This document shows, in pieces, positions 44,455-51,563 of a DNA stretch of 64,000 nucleotides (position 1 is its first letter; every line of letters starts with the position of its first letter). The position numbers were made by a program, and so were the translations under genes. The notes beneath the pieces are model-generated. The model was not told the origin of the DNA. It did no database searches and was given only the letters and a program-made list of their open reading frames with translations. The stretch is from CAILUG01 sp903844415. Its GTDB lineage: Bacteria; Pseudomonadota; Gammaproteobacteria; Pseudomonadales; Pseudohongiellaceae. The DNA is taken from assembly GCA_947477655.1 (NCBI GenBank), contig CANJTS010000008.1, positions 92,706 through 156,705 of the forward strand, read 5' to 3'.

Positions 44455-45687
44455 TTAATGATCATGAGATGCACCCGATTTTTCGATGTCGGCCTTGAGC
44501 AGATAACTGTTCACGACGACGTACTCGGAACCTGCACTTATGCCTTCAAGCACTTCGGTAAACCGGCCATCGGTGCGGCCCAGTGTGAGTGGTCTGATCT
44601 CATAGTTGTCGCCAATCTTGATGAACACAACCTGCCAGTCGCGGAACGTTTGAATAGCACGGTTATCGATGAGCAACGGCACTGGAATTTCCGCCGTGAC
44701 TACGTCGCCTTCGACGAGCAACCCAGGCGTCCACTGGCCATCAGGATTGTCGAGCGGCACGCGCGCGATAACATTCGGTGAATCACCCGCACCCGGGTTC
44801 AGATACAAAATATTGCTCTCGAGTGTGAGGCCACTCATACGAATCGTAACGGGCTGCCCCGCGGTAATCGTGCGTGCATCACCCGGGAATACATCGAGGT
44901 CTGCCCACACGCGGCTGTAATCAGCAATGGTGATAAGCGGTTGTTCGCCCGCATATTCACCGGGGTTTGCGTGCCGCTGGATCACAAGCCCATCGATCGG
45001 CGCCGTGATTGTGTACGACTGCAGGCTGTTGTTCGCTTCGATTACAACGAGTTTGTCGCCCGCGCGCACACGTTGCCCGAGATCTGCGCTGATGCTGCGA
45101 ATGAGGCCAGGAAAACGCGCTGTTACATGGCTGATGCCTTGCGGGTCGGGAGTCGTTTTGCCGTACAGCAAAATGGTTTGATGCAATATGCCTGCGCCAG
45201 CTACTGCAGTTTCGACATGTAGCTCCTCTGCGAGCGCAGCAGCGAGTTGCACGCGGCCTTCGTACGTCGGGTACGTCCATGTATGCGACTTGCCGTTATG
45301 ACCTGCGCTCACTGCTACATCAAACGAGTGGGGTTCTTCGACGACACCCTGGCCGCGCTGAAAACTGCCAGCGGGCAAGAATGCGAATTCATTTCTGCCA
45401 CCGCCGAGTCGCGTGAGGTTGACTGTGAGTTGCCAATCATTGAGGGCGAGTTCCTGATCGTTCTGATAAGCCCACGCGTGATATTCGGGCTCGACGCCGT
45501 CTTCAAAAATCGCGAGCTCGACTGCGAATTCGCCATCGGTCAGTAAACGTCCGCCATGTGGACCAGGCGCAGCGGCTACTCCTTCTTCTGATTCATCGGC
45601 TGCATGGAGCATGGAGGCGCACAGCGTGCTTGCGAAAACAAACAACAGCGCAACAAACTTATTACGTTTGGTAGAAAAAATTTTCAT
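44455..45687 (-). CDS. czcB: RND periplasmic adaptor, CzcB-like
   Basis: A 410-residue membrane-fusion protein linking the pump to the outer-membrane channel. After a signal peptide comes the CzcB-specific N-terminal domain (GPHGGRLLTDGEFAVELAIFEDGVEPEYHAW), then biotinyl-lipoyl halves (GKTTPDPQGISHVTARFPGLIRSISADLGQRVRAGDKLVVIEANNSLQSY) and a beta-barrel. A C-terminal His-rich end (KSGASHDH) is present. It overlaps czcC by 4 bp. Confidence 0.92.
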   Translation of the reverse strand: MKIFSTKRNKFVALLFVFASTLCASMLHAADESEEGVAAAPGPHGGRLLTDGEFAVELAIFEDGVEPEYHAWAYQNDQELALNDWQLTVNLTRLGGGRNEFAFLPAGSFQRGQGVVEEPHSFDVAVSAGHNGKSHTWTYPTYEGRVQLAAALAEELHVETAVAGAGILHQTILLYGKTTPDPQGISHVTARFPGLIRSISADLGQRVRAGDKLVVIEANNSLQSYTITAPIDGLVIQRHANPGEYAGEQPLITIADYSRVWADLDVFPGDARTITAGQPVTIRMSGLTLESNILYLNPGAGDSPNVIARVPLDNPDGQWTPGLLVEGDVVTAEIPVPLLIDNRAIQTFRDWQVVFIKIGDNYEIRPLTLGRTDGRFTEVLEGISAGSEYVVVNSYLLKADIEKSGASHDH

Positions 45688-46988
45688 GGATTTGACTCCT
45701 GTGTTGAATTCAGAGTGGCGCCACTCAGGTGCTCAATTTCTGCGCGCAGCAGATGCACATCGGTCGCGGCATTGATCATGGCAAGTTCTGCATCGAGATA
45801 TTCCGCTTGCGCAGACACGAGTTCGAGATAGGTATAACGGCCGCCAAGATAGGCAGAACGTGTTTGCTCGAGCGCAGTGTCCAGTTGCGGCAACACTGCA
45901 TCGCGCAACGTGTTCACTTCGAGAATTGCCTGCGTGAGTTGCAGATGCAGCGCATACAGCTGCGCGCGCATTTGATTGAGTGCAATCGAACGCTGCGCCT
46001 CTACTTCCTGCAGGTTCGCTTGCGCTGTGGCAATCGCGCCGCTTGCACGTTCACGGGTGCCAAGCGGCATGCTGGCACTCAGCACAAACCCGGTATCACC
46101 CGCTTCGCGCAAATGCCGGATACCTGCGGTCCACTGCACCGTGCCACGGCGCTCGCTCATCGCTTCAATAACTTGCGCATCGAGCAGCCGTTCCTCGCTT
46201 GCAAACAGCAACAGGTCGGGATTGGCTTCGATGCCGAGCAGGATGTCCGTGAGATCGCCTGCTTCGCCCGGCACGAGCAAGTCCGCACTAACACTTTCAA
46301 AGTCGGGCGTTTGACTGGCCCACATGCTCGACAGATTTACCCGTGCGGCGTCGAGCGTCGTACGTGCATGAGCTTCCGCAAGCCGAGCGCGATCGAGTGC
46401 AGCCGTTGCGCGCGCTTGTTCTGATGCAGGGGTCTGCCCGGCTTGCACGAGCGGCTGCAAGACCTCGAGTGTTTGTTGTGCAAGTGCAGTCGCGCGCTGC
46501 TGCAAAGCGAGTTGTTCCTGCGCAGCAGCAGTTGCGATGAAGCGTCGCGTGACTTGGGCCAGCAGGTCGAGCTCGGTAATACGCTGCTGCGCCTGCAACA
46601 CATCGATACGCTGCGCAGCAATACCTACGCGCGCATCGCGCTGGCCGCCAAGTTCAACGACCTGCGAAAGCGACAACGTAAATTCAGCAGCATGGATTCC
46701 TCGCAGATCGCCGCTGCCGAGCGCATCCTCGATGCCACCGTTCAGTTGCAGCGGTGGTTGCAGGCTAGCTGTCGTACGCATGCCGGCGATCGCCTGCTCG
46801 CGAAAACTGTATACATCAAGTTCGGGATTTGTTTCGAGTGTCGCTGCAATTGCAGCGCGCAACGTTAGCGGCGCGGCCGGCGCAGTTGCGGCAAACACAG
46901 TGCCTTTTGCGAGGAACAGGCCTGGCCACGCAAACGCCAGATAAAAGGAGAGCAGGGCCAAGCCCGCTCTCCACGATGGATAGTTCAT
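45684..46988 (-). CDS. czcC: Outer-membrane efflux channel, CzcC-like
   Basis: A 434-residue TolC-fold protein with signal peptide (LALLSFYLAFAWPGLFLAKGTVFAATAP) and two coiled-coil repeats: LRAAIAATLETNPELDVYSFREQAIAG near the start and SQVVELGGQRDARVG, the conserved CzcC segment. The second half carries LQEVEAQRSIALNQMRAQLYALHLQLTQA. It forms the outer exit of the CzcCBA channel and is first in the operon. The adaptor gene overlaps its stop. Confidence 0.92.
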   Translation of the reverse strand: MNYPSWRAGLALLSFYLAFAWPGLFLAKGTVFAATAPAAPLTLRAAIAATLETNPELDVYSFREQAIAGMRTTASLQPPLQLNGGIEDALGSGDLRGIHAAEFTLSLSQVVELGGQRDARVGIAAQRIDVLQAQQRITELDLLAQVTRRFIATAAAQEQLALQQRATALAQQTLEVLQPLVQAGQTPASEQARATAALDRARLAEAHARTTLDAARVNLSSMWASQTPDFESVSADLLVPGEAGDLTDILLGIEANPDLLLFASEERLLDAQVIEAMSERRGTVQWTAGIRHLREAGDTGFVLSASMPLGTRERASGAIATAQANLQEVEAQRSIALNQMRAQLYALHLQLTQAILEVNTLRDAVLPQLDTALEQTRSAYLGGRYTYLELVSAQAEYLDAELAMINAATDVHLLRAEIEHLSGATLNSTQESNP

Positions 46989-47067
46989 TGTCAGACTCCA
47001 GTTTCAGACCGCAAATAAATATAGCAAACAGCGCAGGGCCAATGGCGTGCGTGGTTTGTGCAAACAT

Positions 47068-47448
47068 TTAACTGGAGTGGTGGGGCGGGGCGCGCGGGGC
47101 AGGATGAAGCCAGGCGGGGGCTTCATAAAAGGAGTTGTCGTTCTGAACTACATAATGTTGCTGTGCAGGACGTCGTACGCAGAACACGAACAAACATGCG
47201 GCGAGAAATAACGGAGTGTCCTGGTCAAGTGACTTGCCGGGCAGCACCTGTGCAATTAATTCACTATCGATGTCGTCATGGGCCTTGTCTCCGGCATGGT
47301 CGGGATGGCCATTGAGGTTTTCGAAATGCACGGACACTGCCGCCTCTTGGCCATCCATGCACAAGTGGCTATGAATATCGCCCACGCCAGCCAGCACGAG
47401 CAGAAGAAGCGCTGTGTGCAGAAAAAATTTGGCTCGTTTAGGCATCAA
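47068..47448 (-). CDS. Small exported His-rich protein upstream of czcCBA
   Basis: A 126-residue protein with signal peptide (AKFFLHTALLLLVLAGVGDIHSH). The mature part is rich in His and acid residues (HFENLNGHPDHAGDKAHDDID) with one Cys before and one after, a second hydrophobic stretch (TPLFLAACLFVFCV), and a tail ending PHHSS. Proteins of this kind often precede czc operons and may bind metal in the periplasm; this is inferred from composition and position. No metal-responsive regulator gene is adjacent. Confidence 0.65.
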   Translation of the reverse strand: MMPKRAKFFLHTALLLLVLAGVGDIHSHLCMDGQEAAVSVHFENLNGHPDHAGDKAHDDIDSELIAQVLPGKSLDQDTPLFLAACLFVFCVRRPAQQHYVVQNDNSFYEAPAWLHPAPRAPPHHSS

Positions 47449-48060
47449 TCAACCAACATAAAACCCAACATAAAAAAAGTCATTGGATGATATTGATTGA
47501 TTCAGGATAAGGCAAGCTGATTTTATGAAACACAGGAAATTTGCGGTAATTATGAGGAAATTTGCAGATATTCTTGTTTCAATCTGTCTCATTTAATCTT
47601 ACAGGATGGCGGACTCTCTCTCCACCAATTATAAAGTGTTTGCAAGGGTTATAAGGTCGTTAATACAGTTATTCCCTCATCTGTTCCCTCATTACTATTG
47701 GGCAGATAGGTAAGGTGGTTGCATCACTTCAAGCATCTAATCAATAAACGACGCCCGCAGCCACCGCACAAGTTCCAACTTCATACCCCCCATACCTAAG
47801 CCAAAACCCCAATCCCAAGACCCCACCCACCCGGGTACCCCCACTTTGCCAGAAAGGGACCCCCTTAGCAGCCTTACATACTATTCCACTCGAACGATGT
47901 GCAATTTTGCACTTTCTAGTTTCGGCTTCGTTTGTGGGATACCCGCCACGTCACTGTCGGAATTAAAACAGGGGGGGGTAGTATTTTTATTTTGTGGGAG
48001 TGTTAGCTGAAGTGCTTAGGCGGTCGCGTGATAGTTGTTAGGGGGGCGGCTTGCCACTCG
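47449..48060. other. Gene-free region after the metal operon
   Basis: About 610 bp with no plausible gene. It contains C- and G-runs (47786-47875, and eight Gs at 47971-47978), a 15-nt partial copy of the IS-end-like repeat (TCACTGTCGGAATTA, 47951-47965) and the candidate right attachment site. The czc promoter is expected at its left end. Confidence 0.5.
47614..47628. repeat. Candidate attachment site (right), imperfect tRNA-Ser 3' end
   Basis: CTCTCTCTCCACCAA matches the tRNA-Ser 3' end (40038-40052) at 14 of 15 positions. Together the two copies bracket the Wadjet remnant and the czc operon. The match is short and CT-rich. Confidence 0.35.
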
Positions 48061-48094
48061 CTAAATCACTGTCCGGAATTAGTTGACCACTACA
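48061..48094 (+). repeat. 34-bp repeat resembling an insertion-sequence end, copy 1
   Basis: It begins CTAAATCACTGTCCGG and ends GTTGACCACTACA. It matches 50886-50919 at 32 of 34 positions in the same orientation. The final CA (TG on the other strand) is the usual terminus of IS3-type elements. No transposase lies next to it. Confidence 0.7.
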
Positions 48095-48228
48095 CTGTTG
48101 TCACTCAGGTTCAATCATCGTAAGCTAATCAGGAGTTTTCGAACGCAATCGCGGGTGTTTGCACGACGATTTCATCAATCACGTCATGGCTCCGAGTCTT
48201 GGCTCGATGCTCTGAAGCGGAGGTCAGG

Positions 48229-48909
48229 ATGCTGATCAATGAAGATTTGACAAAAGTGGTCCTGCTGGATGCAGGCCAGATGGATTGGATCGCCAGCCCG
48301 GCTGCCGGTGTGGACCGACGGATGCTTTATCGTGAGGGGGACGAGATCGCCCGCGCGACCTCGATCGTCCGCTACGCCCCAGGGAGCGCATTCCCGGCCC
48401 ATGGTCATACGGGCGGCGAGGAAATTCTCGTTCTTCAAGGCGTCTTTCAAGATGAACATGGCGACTATCCGCAGGGGAGCTATTTCCGTAACCCGCCGGG
48501 AACCTCTCATAGTCCGGCTTCGGCCCAAGGCTGCGTGATTTTTGTTCGTTTGTGGCAATTCCGGTTGGGCGATTACGCCCAAATCGTTTGCAAACCGGGC
48601 GAAGACGAGCGTCTCGAGCCGCGCCCCGGAGTCAAGTCATGCCGCCTTTTGTTTCACGACGATGCCGAACAGGTTACGCTGGAGACATGGCCGCCCGACG
48701 CCAATCTGACCATCGCAAATGAGCGTGGGCTGGAATTCATGATCCTATCTGGCGCGGCTAATGTTCGAGGTAAAAGCCTCGGCGCACACGGTTGGGGCCG
48801 CCTACCAGCCGGAGAGCCATTAGTTGCCAAGGCTGGCGCAGACGGCGCGCAAGTCTGGATCAAAGGTGCGCCGCTGCGTCATGCAGACATTCTGCCCATG
48901 CCTCTTTGA
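48229..48909 (+). CDS. ChrR-like double-cupin protein
   Basis: A 226-residue protein starting at an ATG 5 bases after GGAGG; a TTG 30 bases upstream is less likely. The first cupin has SIVRYAPGSAFPAHGHTGGEEILVLQGVFQDEHGDYPQGSYFRNPPGTSHSP, with metal-ligand His/Glu (HGHTGGEE, HS) as in ChrR anti-sigma and related cupins. The second cupin (about 135-215) is degenerate. No sigma factor is adjacent, so an anti-sigma role is not supported; it may be an oxygenase-like or sensor cupin. A truncated amine oxidase follows. Confidence 0.8.
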   Translation: MLINEDLTKVVLLDAGQMDWIASPAAGVDRRMLYREGDEIARATSIVRYAPGSAFPAHGHTGGEEILVLQGVFQDEHGDYPQGSYFRNPPGTSHSPASAQGCVIFVRLWQFRLGDYAQIVCKPGEDERLEPRPGVKSCRLLFHDDAEQVTLETWPPDANLTIANERGLEFMILSGAANVRGKSLGAHGWGRLPAGEPLVAKAGADGAQVWIKGAPLRHADILPMPL

Positions 48910-48919
48910 ACGGATACAC

Positions 48920-49006
48920 GTGACCATCATTACCCAAACACAGGTGGCTATTATCGGCGGTGGCCTTGCCGGGCTGCACGCCGCACATCTGCTGCATCGC
49001 GCGTGA
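48920..49006 (+). pseudogene. Truncated FAD amine-oxidase N-terminus
   Basis: A GTG-started 28-codon ORF encodes VAIIGGGLAGLHAAHLLHR and then stops. This is the dinucleotide-binding start of flavin amine oxidases. About 400 residues are missing. It begins 10 bp after the cupin stop, so the cupin and oxidase were probably one operon before truncation. Confidence 0.6.
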
Positions 49007-49127
49007 ATGTGTGAAGAAGGAATACAAGGGGTGCTGAGTCTAACCACAATGATTTAGTAGGATTGTAAGCGAAACATCTATCAACTATTTCAATAGAAGT
49101 AATGGGCGGACAATTGAACAAACCTAA

Positions 49128-49799
49128 TCAGACCGAAATCTCAGAGGCGCAATGGCCGAGACTACACCATCGACTGGATTCGCTTGATACGAAAAGTCTG
49201 AAGCCACTTCTGGCTGATGCAGTACCTGAGCTCAATTTAACTCCATCGAATTCTCGATCAATGACGAAGTTAGTGACACCACCCAGCGCGTCGGCACCGT
49301 AGGCTGCGGAAGCCCCTCCGGTTACTACGTCAACGCTGCGGACCAGGGCGGTCGGAAAGGTATCGACATTCACCGGACCACGTTTATCACCTGGTGCCAT
49401 GCGGGCGCCATCCAGCAGTACCAGCGTTCGTTGGCTGCCCAAGGCGCGCATGTCCAAGAAGCTGCCCACGGTAAATGCAAGAGACCCGGAGCTACGCTGG
49501 GCGGTTTGTGTGCGGAAAAACTGGGGTAGTGAATCCAGCTGTTCGGCCACTGTGCCACCGGGGTCGAAATTGTTCAGCTCGCCAATTGTAACGACTGTCA
49601 CCGGAGTAGGTGCCGCCATGCCGTTTGTGATGCGAATGCGCGAACCGGTGACGGTGATTTCTTCGAGCTTAGCGTCGGTGTTCTGGGCGTACGCCCCGGA
49701 GTTGATGGCAATGGCAGACGTGATAGCTGCCATTGACAGCGTAAGCGCCTTCTTGCGGCGACCAGTATTGAATTTCCTGCGGCCTATGTAGGATTTTAT
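49128..49799 (-). pseudogene. Truncated TonB-dependent receptor, N-terminal plug only
   Basis: The frame encodes signal peptide, TonB box LEEITVTGSRI and plug domain with RTLVLLDGARMAPGDKRG and DVVTGGASAAYGADALGGVTNFVI, close to the receptor at 15905. After about residue 190 similarity ends, near 49230, and a stop comes at 49128; the barrel is absent. The first in-frame ATG (49733) misses the normal N-region (KSYIGRRKFNTGRRKKALTL). That segment is preceded by ATA at 49797-49799 where ATG would be expected, with AGGAG upstream. The gene has probably lost both start codon and 3' end. Confidence 0.75.
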
Positions 49800-50182
49800 G
49801 GATATTTCACACTCCTATCTTATTGGTTGTTAAATGAGTATTACCTAGCAATCACCCCTAGCTTTATTTTCTTTATACCTTACAGAAAATGTTTAATGCC
49901 TGCTTTACTATCCAAATAATCATGATGCTAAGTAGATTAGAGTTTTGTTCTTTATTTTTACTCTATTAAATTTCTTATAATTTTTTTATTTAATATTTAC
50001 TATTTGGTACAGATACCCTTTATTTGTAAATTAATCAAGTAACCTAAAATAAAATTACATCTTTACCTATCGATACAATAATATTTTTATTTTAAAAATT
50101 TGAAGAGGTATGACTAATTTAATTCTGGAGCATATGCTTACTTGGCAGGAAGGAGGTAGCAGGAACCCTAAGCGTAAATGGC
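49800..50182. other. AT-rich gene-free region
   Basis: Very AT-rich DNA (49860-50110 especially, with many A and T runs) between the receptor relic and the structured-RNA promoter. No gene is seen. AT-rich blocks of this kind are common in acquired DNA. Confidence 0.5.
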
Positions 50183-50188
50183 TATAAT
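50183..50188 (+). promoter_or_regulatory. Perfect -10 box TATAAT
   Basis: GGCTATAATTATG provides a perfect -10 hexamer; initiation would be near 50196-50200. The -35 position (about 50160-50165) is poor. It sits directly upstream of the candidate structured RNA. Confidence 0.45.
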
Positions 50189-50198
50189 TATGTGTGGT

Positions 50199-50340
50199 TA
50201 GTGGTGCAGAGGAGGGTGGGAAGTTGTGCTGTCGGACCGGCACACTAGTATTCAGTTATCCGGAGGGTGCCGGCTATGCGCCGCGTGGACAGCACTACTC
50301 TCCAGAAACCCCATTCAAAGCACCTTACCAATAGGGGTGT
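50199..50340 (+). ncRNA. Candidate structured RNA of unknown class
   Basis: Four nested or adjacent perfect pairings are visible: GTGCTGTC 50226-50233 with GACAGCAC 50288-50295; CCGGCAC 50237-50243 with GTGCCGG 50267-50273; GGAG 50211-50214 with CTCC 50300-50303; and ACCCCATT 50308-50315 with AATaGGGGT 50330-50338 (one bulge). GCACC 50320-50324, in the last loop, can pair with GGTGC 50203-50207 to form a pseudoknot. I recognise no known RNA class (not 6S, RNase P, tmRNA or a common riboswitch). It lies upstream of the repeat-protein gene and could be its leader. Confidence 0.45.
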
Positions 50341-50436
50341 TTATCGTTGTTGCACCTTTGTATTAAAAAGCGTAATTTATTATTTATCTTTACTTTAACA
50401 ACCGTGTTTTAACTTTTTATTCACTAGGTGGTAAAT

Positions 50437-50781
50437 ATGCCGACAGCTAACTTATTAAAAACATTTATTCAGACTAAAGTTGAACTAGCTCAGAAATCTA
50501 TATCCGCTGCTGATATTGCAAAAGTCGTTTCACAGTTTCAGGCATCTCATAAAGTAATTCCTCCTGCTGATATTGCAAAAGTCGTTTCACAGTTTCAGGC
50601 GTCTCATAAAGTAATTCCTCCTACTGATATTGCAAAAGTCGTTTCACAGTTTCAGGCGTCTCATAAAGTAATTCCTGTTTTGGATATTCCAAAAGCATTA
50701 CTTGATTTCCAATCAGCTCATCCTGAAATTCAATTGACTGGTGTTGCTCATCACGTGTTTCCTGGGTTTATTCATGGATAA
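50437..50781 (+). CDS. Small protein with 19-residue tandem repeats
   Basis: A 114-residue protein starting at an ATG 5 bases after AGGTGG. It holds three almost identical 19-residue units, each DIAKVVSQFQASHKVIP plus two residues, followed by a diverged fourth (DIPKALLDFQSAHPEIQ) and preceded by a possibly related helix (LLKTFIQTKVELAQKS). Each unit looks like one amphipathic helix plus a Pro turn. The C-terminus GVAHHVFPGFIHG is hydrophobic and His-rich. There is no signal peptide. I know no family for it. Confidence 0.7.
   Translation: MPTANLLKTFIQTKVELAQKSISAADIAKVVSQFQASHKVIPPADIAKVVSQFQASHKVIPPTDIAKVVSQFQASHKVIPVLDIPKALLDFQSAHPEIQLTGVAHHVFPGFIHG
50509..50679 (+). repeat. Three tandem 57-bp coding repeats
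   Basis: Units at 50509-50565, 50566-50622 and 50623-50679 differ by only a few bases. Such DNA identity implies recent expansion or homogenisation, and the copy number may vary between strains. Confidence 0.9.
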
Positions 50782-50885
50782 TCGTGTGTAAATGATGAGG
50801 TTGCTTAAGAGATGGATTATTACAACTGGCAAAGGCCACATACTTTAAATCAGGTTGTGCCACCGGAAAAAAGCAGAAAATCCGT

Positions 50886-50919
50886 CTAAATCACTGTCCG
50901 GGATTTGTTGACCACTACA
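50886..50919 (+). repeat. 34-bp repeat resembling an insertion-sequence end, copy 2
   Basis: Same orientation as 48061-48094 with two mismatches. It is followed 32 bp later by GTTAGGC (50952-50958), a sequence like an integron attC end. Confidence 0.7.
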
Positions 50920-50977
50920 TCGCCAGTGTACTTTGGCTCGTGAACATGGGCGTTAGGCAATATATGAAGAATTCACT

Positions 50978-51361
50978 ATGAAAAAAGCCATCATTCTATT
51001 AAGTGCTATTCTTACTATACCAACAGCTTTGGCAGAAGCTAATTCAAAACTAGATGGAGTTTACACGCGATATATAAACGGGAAAGCTGACTCTAATAGT
51101 TCAGAAATAACCCTCAAGAATATAAAGCACAATGAATTTAATGTTACAGGCACATCTATTTGGGTGGGCAATGCTGAAACAGGAAACGTTAACACCGGGG
51201 AATTCGCAGGAACTAGTATAGCTAAAGACAATATTCTCGACATCTCAAGCGATGGTTGCAAACTTACAATTACAGTAAGCGAAGACTCATTAACGGTTAC
51301 AAAAGACAACTTCGGTTGCGGCGGATTAAATGTTTCATTTGATGGTTTTTACAAGAAATAG
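50978..51361 (+). CDS. Small exported hypothetical protein
   Basis: A 127-residue protein with a clear signal peptide (MKKAIILLSAILTIPTALAEA). The mature part is about 108 residues of beta-strand character with two Cys (SSDGCKLTITV and NFGCGGLNVSFDGFYKK), likely disulfide-bonded. The CGGxNVxFxGxY ending is shared by many small secreted proteins, some compared with lysozyme inhibitors, but a function cannot be assigned. A weak hairpin GCCTGAT/ATTAGGC follows at 51367-51384. Confidence 0.7.
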   Translation: MKKAIILLSAILTIPTALAEANSKLDGVYTRYINGKADSNSSEITLKNIKHNEFNVTGTSIWVGNAETGNVNTGEFAGTSIAKDNILDISSDGCKLTITVSEDSLTVTKDNFGCGGLNVSFDGFYKK

Positions 51362-51563
51362 ATTTAGCCTGATATGCATTAGGCATTAAATGAAAAATCG
51401 CGCAATTGCAAAGGCGCCGATTTCACAACTAAACGGGCTTGTCATGGACATTAAAACTTTACAATAATACAGCTATTGCCCGGCAAAGCGCTCAAGCATG
51501 TTTCGTTCGTTGCACACACAGCGGGACTCGGCGAAGTCCCCCCGTATTTGTGTAGCAGCGGCA

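Noticed and set aside
44265..44474. 69-codon minus-strand ORF between czcB and czcA
   Set aside because: Arg-rich composition without any recognisable motif, no convincing ribosome-binding site, and overlap with both genes; more likely a spacer.
49102..49302. 66-codon plus-strand ORF across the receptor relic's 3' joint
   Set aside because: Half is antisense to the TonB relic and the rest has no recognisable similarity; it could be part of the joint but cannot be supported.
50509..50679. Possible CRISPR array from the 57-bp repeats
   Set aside because: The units are contiguous with no spacers and keep one reading frame, so they are coding repeats.
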